NCBI GenBank assembly: GCA_015486895.1
Contig: WFQT01000197.1
Span: 1 to 15,340 of the forward strand
Direction of reading: 5' to 3'
Length of the DNA: 15,340 bases
Source of the DNA: Anaerolineae bacterium
GTDB taxonomy: Bacteria > Chloroflexota > Anaerolineae > JAADDB01
The translations under genes and the position numbers were made by a program. The number at the start of each line of letters is the position of its first letter. Positions within the stretch are counted from its first letter, which is position 1. The notes below the pieces were generated by a model. The model was not told where the DNA came from. It searched no databases and saw only the letters and a list, made by a program, of their open reading frames with translations. Shown here one piece after another: positions 7,286 to 13,885 of this stretch.

Positions 7286-7370
7286 TGCTCATAAGAAGTT
7301 GTGGGCAAAAAGGAGTGGGGAAGATATAGTTGGGAGCGGGGGACCCTTCTATGTTTTTCTCCACTCCTTT
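7286..7370 (+). ncRNA. Candidate structured small RNA or leader hairpin
   Basis: The arms at 7309-7324 and 7355-7370 pair over 16 consecutive base pairs, 10 of them (AAAGGAGTGG with CCACTCCTTT) perfect Watson-Crick and two of the rest G-U. After a small internal loop the helix continues with ATAG/CTAT, a symmetric TT/TT loop and GGG/CCC around a 9-nt G-rich loop. The G-U pairs exist only in a + strand transcript, agreeing with the promoter at 7252-7279. A further GGGC/GCCT pairing may extend the base. I do not recognise a known RNA family, and the 3' end is unclear: after the stem comes ATGTTT, a poor U-tract, so the hairpin could itself be a terminator or attenuator. The function is unknown. 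Confidence 0.5.
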
Positions 7371-7401
7371 ATGTTTCGCCTCTGGTGCAAATTACTTAAT
7401 G

Positions 7402-7684
7402 GGACGCAGATTACCGCTGATTCGCAAACAGGTTGTCTCGAAAATAGCCACAGAAAGGCACAGAAAGACACAGAAGGGTACAAAAATCACTTTCGTCGTT
7501 ATGTGGTGTGCGAAAGCCCATGATAACTGTTCCGAAAATAGGACGCAGATGACGCAGATGAACGCTGATTTCCGCAGATTCCTAAAAAATTATCTGCGTT
7601 AATCTGTAGAATCAGCGCAATCAGCGTCCTAATTTTCATCGTTATGCGGTGAGCAACCGCTCATGGCGACTGCTTCGAAAATAG
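7402..7684. repeat. Mosaic of dispersed short-word repeats with a shared linker
   Basis: Three word arrays follow each other: ACGCAGAT/CGCTGATT words (from 7402), CACAGAAAG words (7448-7477) and ACGCAGATG words (7541-7629). Each is followed by a copy of TGTYTCGAAAATAG (ending at 7447, 7541 and 7684). The last two copies belong to a 51-bp linker, 7491-7541 and 7634-7684, that agrees at 39 of 51 positions without gaps. Short frames across this region translate to low-complexity peptides and are not credible genes. Confidence 0.8.
7541..7629. repeat. 89-bp imperfect inverted repeat of the ACGCAGAT type
   Basis: The left arm starts GGACGCAGATGACGCAGAT and the right arm ends AATCAGCGCAATCAGCGTCC. 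Reverse-complementing the right arm gives nearly the same string of CGCAGAT/CGCTGATT words. A transcript in either direction could fold into one long imperfect hairpin with the CCTAAAAAATT segment at the tip. Confidence 0.75.
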
Positions 7685-7788
7685 CCCCCCGCCCCCCAAT
7701 TCTGAGGGTGTGTTGTTCCCCCCAAGGTTGGGGGATAGGGGGCGTTTTCATCCGCTGTGGTGTGCCTATCTGCGTGCCCGCACAGGCA
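7684..7788. repeat. C/G-tract inverted repeats downstream of lutC
   Basis: C-tracts at 7685-7697 and 7718-7723 face G-tracts at 7730-7734 and 7738-7742, allowing nested stems (CCCCCAA/TTGGGGG inside, GCCCCC/GGGGGC outside), with TTTT at 7745-7748. A second hairpin, TGCCT-TGCG with CGCA-AGGCA, lies at 7763-7788. Either could help end transcription of the - strand lut operon, which stops at 7853. Both look like dispersed intergenic elements. Confidence 0.55.
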
Positions 7789-7852
7789 GGCCGCAGGCCC
7801 ATGATGATTCCTTTGATTTGTCGCCTGTCGGCTTTGATAAGCCTGAACCTGG

Positions 7853-8539
7853 TCACGTTTCGATGATGATCACGTGCACCCGGCGGGGGCCATGCACTCC
7901 CAAAGTTAGCATTAGCTCGATATCAGCCGTGCGGCTGGGGCCACTAATCCATATTTGCTGCGCTACGCCATCGCCGAAGAAGTCCACTACCTGGCCGCTG
8001 GCCCGCAGAAATCCCAACCATGCTTCCAACGTAGGCCAGATGTCCGTCGCCGGCAGCAAAACGATATGCAGCGGCGCTACTAAGCTGGCTACTCGTGGCC
8101 GGCCAGGTCCACTGCGTAGAATCAGCGTGCCGGTGCTGGCAATGCCTACACCGGCGCTGGTCAGTGAGACAGGGTAATCGTTCAGCCAAGAGATATCGCC
8201 CCGGCCCGAGCCGGATGTAATTGTTGGCACCCGGTAAATTATCCCTAAATCAGCCAGCGCCTGCTGCAAGCCGGGAACCGGCATCACTTTTTCATCCCAT
8301 CCCAACACTTGCTTGGCTTTCTCTCTCTGTAAAATGGCCAATACGGCTAAACGGGCTGCAACAACGTTTTCTACCATCTGGCTTGTGCCGCCAAGGGCCT
8401 CTAACGCCTGCTGGAATGCCGCCATGTAACTGCCCTCAGGCGTCGGCAAAACGGCCAGGGGCTGGTGTCGTTTGGCCTCCGGCAAGGACGCTTTTGCCAG
8501 GGCTGCATTCAAGGTGTTCAGTACGTTTTCTTTACTCAC
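7853..8539 (-). CDS. lutC: Lactate utilization protein C (LutC/YkgG family)
   Basis: A 228-residue cytosolic protein of the LutC/YkgG (LUD domain) family, a component of the LutABC complex that oxidises L-lactate to pyruvate. Diagnostic elements are the GIASTGTLIL segment near the middle and ISGPSRTADIELMLTLGVHG close to the C-terminus, both strongly conserved in the family. The GTG start at 8539 has AGGAGT 7 bp upstream, and the gene begins 21 bp after lutB, so they are co-transcribed. The length is usual for the family. No cofactor-binding cysteines are expected or seen. It is the last gene of the - strand operon, followed by C/G-tract hairpins. Confidence 0.92.
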   Translation of the reverse strand: MSKENVLNTLNAALAKASLPEAKRHQPLAVLPTPEGSYMAAFQQALEALGGTSQMVENVVAARLAVLAILQREKAKQVLGWDEKVMPVPGLQQALADLGIIYRVPTITSGSGRGDISWLNDYPVSLTSAGVGIASTGTLILRSGPGRPRVASLVAPLHIVLLPATDIWPTLEAWLGFLRASGQVVDFFGDGVAQQIWISGPSRTADIELMLTLGVHGPRRVHVIIIET

Positions 8540-8560
8540 CTTTTACTCCTGGAATAGCCG

Positions 8561-10015
8561 TTAATTTTCCGATGACGTGCCTTCAGGGTTACCGGTGCTT
8601 TGTTCCCGACCGTTTTGCTGCCGCCGCACCCAGTAATGACTGAAAGACTCTTGCGCCACGGAGGGAAAATATCGCATTTGCGTCCAGCGGCTAAGAGGCC
8701 ATGGTGCTCGGCGCAGCGCTTTTCCCAATCCCAATAGCAACGACGCAATGTGCCCCCATTTCTGTGCCCGGTGGAAATGTCCCGGGTCAGTGGCCACATT
8801 TGCCCATAGGTGGAAGCCCAACCGTTCCAGCGTCAGCCGCTGCGCTTCCGAAGCTTGTGAACGCAAGCGCAACAGTAATCGGGGCAGATCAATCATCACC
8901 GGGCAGGCATCGCGGCAGGCACCACAGAGAGTTGAGGCAAAAGGAAGTTCGGAAGCCTTCTCCGTTTGTAACAGCGGCGTCAGCACCGATCCCATGGGGC
9001 CGGGATATACCCAGCCGTATGCTTCCCCGCCGATGGCCTGGTAGACGGGACAGGCATTCATGCAGGCGCCACAGCGGATACAGGTTAAGATCTCACCGTA
9101 GCCATCGGCCAACAGCCGGCTACGCCCATTATCTAACAGCACTAAATGAAATTCGCCGGGGCCATCAGGGTCATCTGGCCGGGCCGGGCCGTTGTATAAG
9201 CTGACATAACTGGTCAGCGTTTGTCCCGTGGCACTGCGGGGCAGAAGCTGTAACAACAATAAGAGGTCCTCTAAGCTGCGGATTACCTTTTCCACGCCTA
9301 CGATCGCCACATGCAGCGGCGGCAAGCTGTTGACAAAACGGCCGTTCCCCTCATTGGTGATCATGGCTAAGGTGCCGGTCTCTGCCACGGCGAAATTAGC
9401 GCCGGTGATTCCCATCTCTGCCCGCAAGAACTGGCGGCGCAGGCGAGAACGGGCTGCAGCCGTCAGTAATTCTATGTCGTAAGTCTCCGGCATTCCCAGT
9501 TTTTCGTGGAAAAGGCGGGCAATATCGGATATACGCAGGTGTACCGCGGGCGCCACAATGTGAGTCGGCGGTTGCCCGGCCAATTGCAAGATGTACTCGC
9601 CCAGATCGGTTTCCAGTACTTCCAGGCCGGCGTCTTGCAGAGCCCTATTGAGACCAATCTCTTCGCTGGTCATACTCTTGGATTTCACAATCCGTTGCAC
9701 GTTGTGCTGGTGAGCGACATCCAAGATGTACTCGTTAGCAGCGATTGCATCTTCAGCCCAGTAAACATGCCCGCCCCGGGCCAATACTTTCGCTTCTAAC
9801 GTTTCCAGCAACTCTGGTAAGTGACGCAATCCATCCAGGCGCACTGCCTGCGCTTGCCGTCGCAGGGCGTTGATATCTTGAGTCTCGGCCCAGCGCTGCT
9901 GGCGATCCTTATCCATACGCCGGCCCAAATTTTGTAATGAAATACGCAAATTTTCATCCGCTAAAGAAGCACGAACCCGCTGTCGGAAGTCACTACGACT
10001 CTGCCTGATTTTCAC
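8561..10015 (-). CDS. lutB: Iron-sulfur lactate oxidation protein B (LutB/YkgF family)
   Basis: A 484-residue cytosolic iron-sulfur protein, the electron-carrying core of the lactate-oxidising Lut complex. The N-terminal LUD domain carries KSKSMTSEEI (111-120), ETDLGEYI (135-142) and ITNEGNGR (219-226). The C-terminal ferredoxin-like part has C312-C315-C318-C322-P and C364-C367-C371-P, ligands for two clusters, the second with one fewer Cys in its run, as is usual here. Overall match to Bacillus LutB is end to end. The GTG start at 10015 is 3 bp after the topoisomerase stop, with only a weak ribosome-binding site (AAAGAG), suggesting coupling to translation of the gene before it. The third partner, lutA (Cys-rich CCG-domain subunit), is absent from the window. 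Confidence 0.94.
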   Translation of the reverse strand: MKIRQSRSDFRQRVRASLADENLRISLQNLGRRMDKDRQQRWAETQDINALRRQAQAVRLDGLRHLPELLETLEAKVLARGGHVYWAEDAIAANEYILDVAHQHNVQRIVKSKSMTSEEIGLNRALQDAGLEVLETDLGEYILQLAGQPPTHIVAPAVHLRISDIARLFHEKLGMPETYDIELLTAAARSRLRRQFLRAEMGITGANFAVAETGTLAMITNEGNGRFVNSLPPLHVAIVGVEKVIRSLEDLLLLLQLLPRSATGQTLTSYVSLYNGPARPDDPDGPGEFHLVLLDNGRSRLLADGYGEILTCIRCGACMNACPVYQAIGGEAYGWVYPGPMGSVLTPLLQTEKASELPFASTLCGACRDACPVMIDLPRLLLRLRSQASEAQRLTLERLGFHLWANVATDPGHFHRAQKWGHIASLLLGLGKALRRAPWPLSRWTQMRYFPSVAQESFSHYWVRRQQNGREQSTGNPEGTSSEN

Positions 10016-10018
10016 CGC

Positions 10019-12769
10019 TTAATCCACGCTCTTTGGAGGTCGTTTGTGAGAAGATGAGGGCTTTTTGGCGTTACTACGGATTTGTCCTTTTGCCGGCAAG
10101 TGCCCCGGAGAATGCTGTTTTCCTTTGGAGGAAGAAGAAGATGACCTGTGTTTGCTTGCCCCCGCCTTAGCTGATTTCTTCGCCTTGGAGGCATGCTTCG
10201 CGGGCGTCTTCCGAGACTTGGTAGAAGCACTCTTTGCCGTATTAGGATTCTTACCGGTAGCGGCTGTTGTCCTGGCCGGCGTTGCTTTAGGTGAGCGTTT
10301 CGGAGTAGCACTAGCGGGTTTCTTTTTGGGCGCTTCCGGTTTGTGCCAGGCGAGGAAAGTTAAGACACGGTCACGAGCATTCACTTTGATGACCTGGTTG
10401 CCGCGGGCAGTGCGACTTGTCCGTGGCACCTGTGTTTCTCGCAAATAAGTTATGTTACCCTTTTCAGTGACTACGAACACTTCGCTTCCTGGCGGCACGC
10501 CCATCGCTGCGACGACTCTACCGCTGCGCCGAGTCATGCTGGCGGCGACGATGCCCATGCCATATCGCTTCTGTTTCGCGAAAATGGAGTAAGGCATCCG
10601 TTTAGCAAACCCATACTCCGTGGCTAACCAGACAAAACCATGGTGATCTAACAACGCTCCCACTAGGTAGTCATCGTCAGAGAGTTTCATGCCCAGAACG
10701 CCGGCCGCGGCCAGTCCCATGATTCGAACTTCGGAGATGGCGAAACGAATGGCTTTGCCGTTAGCGGAAATGAGCAGGATGTTCTCTGCTTCTTTTTGAA
10801 CCGGTAAAGCAGCGATGAGCCGGTCTTCACTTTCAAGTCGCATGATCTGCGGTAGGTTGTGTAAAGCGCTTATCAGTTCGTCCTGGCCAACCTGCTTAAC
10901 CCGACCCAACCGGCTTACTAACAGCAGGGTCTCTTTGATCTCGGTGATGGTTAGCAGCGCCGCAATGCCGTTACTTTCACCAAATGGCAAGATTGTCTGC
11001 AAGGGAACGCCGTTTTCCTTGGGTATCAGGTGTACAGGTAGCAAACCGGCCCGACCATCGCCAGTGATGACAAGTAATTCCTGCTGGGAATTAGCGTGGG
11101 TGAGTGCTAAAGGTGCTTCTTTGGGGCCTCGACCCGGGGCTGTCCCCTTTCGCCGTTCAGAGAGGGAGAGTCGGTTAACCACGTTGCTCCGATTTATCCA
11201 GACTAACAAGTCATTTGCCGGTAGTAGAGCATCAACCGTCAGCGACTCGTCCCCTTCCACTAAGTCCGTCACTAACGTGCGCCGGTTGTCGTTGTATTTC
11301 TCCTTGAGGGATAGCAGTTCGCGCCTGATTACATCGCGAATTTTGGTCGGGTCGGCCAGCAACCCTTCCAGATGGGTGATGGTTTTTAGGACTTCAGCGT
11401 GCTCCTCGTCAATTTTCTTACGCTCCAGCGCTGAGAGCCGTTTTAAGGGCATATCCAAAATCGCCTGCGCCTGTATCTCGCTGAGGTGGAAACGTTTTAT
11501 CAAGTTCTTGCGGGCGGTGTCGGTAGTGCGAGAGCGCCGAATTAACTGGATGACTTCATCTAAGAACTGCAAAGCAATGAGTAGCCCGGCTAAGATATGT
11601 TCCCGGTGACGAGCTTTGTTGAGCCGGAACCGTGTTCGCCTAGTTACCACCTCCGTCCGGTGCTCAATGAAGAGTTGCATGATTTGCCGCAAAGAAAGTA
11701 GCCGGGGCTCTCCCTTCACCAACGCCAAGAATTGCGCTCCGAATGTCTGTCGCATGGCAGTATGTCGGTAAAGGGCAGCAAGCACCTCTTTGCTGCTGGC
11801 GTTGCGGTTCAATTCAATCACGACTCGCATGCCGCTGCGATCTGACTCATCACGCAGGTCGGTGATGCCTTCGATACGGCTGGAGCGCGCCAATTGGGCA
11901 ATGCGTTCAATCAAGCGAGTCTTGTTCGTCTGGTAGGGTAACTCGGTGATGATGATTTGCTCCCGGCCGCGGCTGGTCACTTCAAAGTGGGTGCGCGCCT
12001 GGATGGTGAAATTGCCCCTGCCGGTGGCGTACATCTTTCGTAGGACATCTTCCTTTTCCCCATTCCGATCCTGCCGGTAGCGGTAAACTAATCCCCCCGT
12101 GGGGAAATCAGGGCCGTGGATGAACTTTAGCAAGTCACCAAGTGCCACATTGCTCGCCTTGTCGCTCTGATCCAGCATGTAGACCAGGGCGTCAATAATC
12201 TCGCCCATATTGTGTGGTGGCACGTTAGTAGACATGCCAACGGCGATGCCGGTGGTCCCATTCACCAGAAGATTAGGCAATACCGCGGGCAGGACCAGTG
12301 GCTCTGCTAAGGAACCATCGAAGTTGGGACCAAAGTCTACCGTTTCTTCATCCATGTCCTGCAACATATCCATAGCCACGGGTTGCAATCTAGCTTCTGT
12401 GTAACGCATGGCTGCTGCGGCATCATCGTCTACAGAGCCGAAGTTCCCTTGGCCATCTACCAGTGGGTAGCGGAGGGAAAAGCTTTGGGCCATGCGCACC
12501 ATGGCATCATAAACGGCGCTATCACCGTGGGGGTGATATTTGCCCAGCACTTCACCGACGATGCGTGCACTCTTCTTGTACGGCTTGTCCGGTGTGAGGC
12601 CCATGTCGTACATAGCGAAGAGTATCCGTCGATGCACTGGCTTCAGGCCATCCTGCACATCCGGGAGGGCCCGGGCGACAATAACGCTCATGGCGTAATC
12701 GAGGTAAGAAGCTTGCATTTCTTGTTCAATGTCGACTTTTGTTACCCGCCCAATTTTCATACTCTCCAT
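10019..12769 (-). CDS. gyrA: Type IIA topoisomerase subunit A (DNA gyrase A / ParC) with basic C-terminal tail
   Basis: A 916-residue DNA breakage-reunion subunit that works with a GyrB/ParE partner not present here. The winged-helix and tower core covers about 1-500: LDYAMSVIVARALPDVQDGLKPVHRR near 23-48, the quinolone-region HPHGDSAVYD with Ser84 and Asp88, and the catalytic Tyr123 in AMRYTE. The beta-pinwheel follows to about 805 with blade motifs such as GKAIRF and EVRIMGLAAAGVLG. The expected GyrA-box (QRRGGKG) is not intact; at 539-548 the sequence is RRKGTAPGRG. Residues 810-916 are a low-complexity tail with 30 Lys/Arg and 2 acidic residues, unlike the acidic tail of E. coli GyrA. The degenerate box leaves gyrase versus topoisomerase IV open. 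Starts at 12769 or 12760 are both possible; neither has an ideally spaced ribosome-binding site. The gene leads directly into lutB. Confidence 0.93.
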   Translation of the reverse strand: MESMKIGRVTKVDIEQEMQASYLDYAMSVIVARALPDVQDGLKPVHRRILFAMYDMGLTPDKPYKKSARIVGEVLGKYHPHGDSAVYDAMVRMAQSFSLRYPLVDGQGNFGSVDDDAAAAMRYTEARLQPVAMDMLQDMDEETVDFGPNFDGSLAEPLVLPAVLPNLLVNGTTGIAVGMSTNVPPHNMGEIIDALVYMLDQSDKASNVALGDLLKFIHGPDFPTGGLVYRYRQDRNGEKEDVLRKMYATGRGNFTIQARTHFEVTSRGREQIIITELPYQTNKTRLIERIAQLARSSRIEGITDLRDESDRSGMRVVIELNRNASSKEVLAALYRHTAMRQTFGAQFLALVKGEPRLLSLRQIMQLFIEHRTEVVTRRTRFRLNKARHREHILAGLLIALQFLDEVIQLIRRSRTTDTARKNLIKRFHLSEIQAQAILDMPLKRLSALERKKIDEEHAEVLKTITHLEGLLADPTKIRDVIRRELLSLKEKYNDNRRTLVTDLVEGDESLTVDALLPANDLLVWINRSNVVNRLSLSERRKGTAPGRGPKEAPLALTHANSQQELLVITGDGRAGLLPVHLIPKENGVPLQTILPFGESNGIAALLTITEIKETLLLVSRLGRVKQVGQDELISALHNLPQIMRLESEDRLIAALPVQKEAENILLISANGKAIRFAISEVRIMGLAAAGVLGMKLSDDDYLVGALLDHHGFVWLATEYGFAKRMPYSIFAKQKRYGMGIVAASMTRRSGRVVAAMGVPPGSEVFVVTEKGNITYLRETQVPRTSRTARGNQVIKVNARDRVLTFLAWHKPEAPKKKPASATPKRSPKATPARTTAATGKNPNTAKSASTKSRKTPAKHASKAKKSAKAGASKHRSSSSSSKGKQHSPGHLPAKGQIRSNAKKPSSSHKRPPKSVD

Positions 12770-12821
12770 GATCCTTTTTCTACGAAAATATGTGTCGTCT
12801 TAATGTTTCGGGTAAAGCTAT

Positions 12822-12888
12822 AACGCAAAGGCCAATACACAAGGCCAACATGCAAGGCGCAAAGCAGCAAAGTCGCAAAGGCATAAAG
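12822..12888. repeat. ACGCAAAG-type word array
   Basis: The words ACGCAAAG, GCGCAAAG, AGCAAAG and TCGCAAAG recur at 8-10 bp intervals, with related ACACAAGG and TGCAAGG variants between them. It is a typical dispersed intergenic repeat, located in the likely leader of the topoisomerase mRNA. Confidence 0.7.
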
Positions 12889-13115
12889 AAAACACTTTTC
12901 TAAATACTCTTCGCTGGTGTGAGGAAAACAGCCTGCGCCGATCCGATTCGTCCCCGTAGAGGGGCATTTAGCGGCCTGCCTTGAGCTCCAAATTTATTCG
13001 ATGGGCAAAGGAATGCCTCCAAGTATTGAGATAATACCCGAAAGGGCTAAAAATGGCAATGGGATTCTACCATTATCAACACTGACGATAGATAACCTGG
13101 CCTCTTATCGTGTAT

Positions 13116-13146
13116 ATTATACCACAAAGAACAGAACAAATGTCCA
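13116..13146 (-). promoter_or_regulatory. Possible promoter of the topoisomerase-lut operon
   Basis: On the - strand TATAAT (13116-13121, perfect) is preceded by TGGACA (13141-13146, 5 of 6) with a long 19-bp spacer. It would give a leader of about 340 nt crossing the ACGCAAAG repeat. I found no better match nearer the gene. Confidence 0.4.
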
Positions 13147-13400
13147 GATTTGGGGGAGAGCACGACAAGATTCGATATCCACGCAAATCTTATTCTGGAG
13201 CCGATTTTCCTGACCAAGGGGGAGGTGTTCATCGCCCTTCGGCTCTGAATCTTCTCTCTCCAATGCGGCGATGTGAGACGAGGTAACATCCTGTCTCTAC
13301 CCTGAGAATAGTGCCCCAGATAGCACTGATTTTTATAGGGTGTGTCCTAACTTGGCCAAGCCAGAACCAAAAACTGACCAAGTGCAAAACTGGTCAATTC

Positions 13401-13553
13401 AACGCAAAGCCGCAAGGAAGCAAAGTCGCAAAGTCTCTTATTTTCTCTCTAGGTGATCGTATCGCTCCAATCCCGTTTTGGTCCAGTTGCCCCAGTCTGT
13501 TTGGCTATTTGTTTTTTCTTTGCGTCTTAATGACCTTTGCACCCCTGTGTTTC
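13401..13553. repeat. Paired ACGCAAAG / CTTTGCGT arms
   Basis: The left arm (13401-13434) reads AACGCAAAGCCGCAAGGAAG and continues with CAAAGTCGCAAAG. The right arm (13517-13553) carries the complementary words CTTTGCGTC and CCTTTGC. Together they form a large interrupted inverted repeat around about 80 bp of unrelated sequence, the same family as the array at 12822-12888. Confidence 0.65.
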
Positions 13554-13640
13554 TTTCCGGAAGAATAATTTTATGTCCGAGAATTATGGAGTTGCTCCCT
13601 ATCATGTCGGCCTTGCACGAATGAAGAGCCCTATTCAGAA

Positions 13641-13668
13641 TTGACAACCTCGCACGACTGTCTATAAT
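13641..13668 (+). promoter_or_regulatory. Consensus sigma-70 promoter of the tetrapyrrole operon
   Basis: TTGACA (13641-13646) and TATAAT (13663-13668) both match consensus perfectly with a 16-bp spacer. Transcription should begin near 13675, leaving about 210 nt before the precorrin-2 dehydrogenase ATG. Three 10-bp units resembling TGTTTAGATT lie at the start site (13671-13700). Confidence 0.85.
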
Positions 13669-13715
13669 TTCATTTAGCTTTGCTTAGATTTGTTTAGATT
13701 CACAAAGGAGTGATC

Positions 13716-13883
13716 GTGAATTGTTCATTTTCATTAGGGCGCATTTTATTTGAGTTGATAGGGTGGCGATGGCCGGATAGCCGCCGGGACGTGAACGTCC
13801 GACCCACGAAATGCACCCTGGAGGGGCTTTCATCTCGTAGCTGGATAGTTTACCGTCCAGCAGATTTTAATAATTGCGGCTGA
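13716..13883 (+). CDS. Small ORF (55 codons) in the tetrapyrrole operon leader
   Basis: A GTG at 13716 is preceded by AAAGGAG with a 5-bp spacer, the best ribosome-binding site in this operon. The frame stays open for 55 codons and its TGA (13881-13883) ends 2 bp before the ATG of the precorrin-2 dehydrogenase, whose own upstream region has no convincing site. This is the arrangement expected for translational coupling. The predicted product is about 55 residues, Arg-rich (about 7), with three Cys and three Trp, no signal peptide and no membrane span. I do not recognise a family. The same DNA can fold into several hairpins, so it may be a leader peptide whose translation alters mRNA structure, a small protein, or chance openness of a structured leader. 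Coding is likely but unproven. Confidence 0.5.
   Translation: MNCSFSLGRILFELIGWRWPDSRRDVNVRPTKCTLEGLSSRSWIVYRPADFNNCG
13741..13861 (+). promoter_or_regulatory. Structured leader with alternative pairings upstream of precorrin-2 dehydrogenase
   Basis: GCATTT (13741-13746) pairs with AAATGC (13809-13814). Nested inside are GGGT/ACCC (13761-13764 with 13802-13805) and two hairpins: GGC..GGC/GCCGCC (13765-13785) and GGACG/CGTCC (13787-13800). The 3' arm AAATGC can instead join a second hairpin with two bulges (13808-13831, CCC-TGGA-GGG core). A 6-bp stem GCTGGA/TCCAGC (13840-13861) is followed by AGATTTT. The mutually exclusive stems and terminator-like end suggest a riboswitch or attenuator. 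I see no B12 box, T-box or other known consensus. Confidence 0.4.
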
Positions 13884-13885
13884 AT

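Larger units (their letters stand above)
12770..13640. other. Long gene-poor interval between divergent operons
   Basis: About 870 bp with no credible coding region. It holds two clusters of ACGCAAAG-type words (12822-12888 and 13401-13553), a small CCCC/GGGG hairpin near 12951-12964, one candidate promoter for the topoisomerase operon and otherwise unrecognised sequence. Short open frames of 60-90 codons occur on both strands but translate repeat words into low-complexity peptides and lack convincing ribosome-binding sites. Confidence 0.7.

Noticed and set aside
7260..7602. Overlapping + strand frames of about 90 codons downstream of the orphan promoter
   Set aside because: They translate the repeat words into low-complexity peptides, lack good ribosome-binding sites, and two frames overlap over the same repeats. 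Such peptides are a known artefact of these repeat families.
11490..11500. AAACGTTTTA inside the topoisomerase gene as a third LacI-type operator
   Set aside because: It is only a partial palindrome within coding sequence and lacks the flanking CC/GG of the two real sites.
13311..13568. 85-codon + strand frame and a - strand counterpart at 13438-13647
   Set aside because: Both run through ACGCAAAG-type repeat arms, have no family resemblance and no convincing ribosome-binding site.
13741..13861. Cobalamin, T-box, fluoride or ZTP riboswitch identity for the leader
   Set aside because: I could not find the conserved cores of these classes; the similarity is limited to short GC-rich stems.
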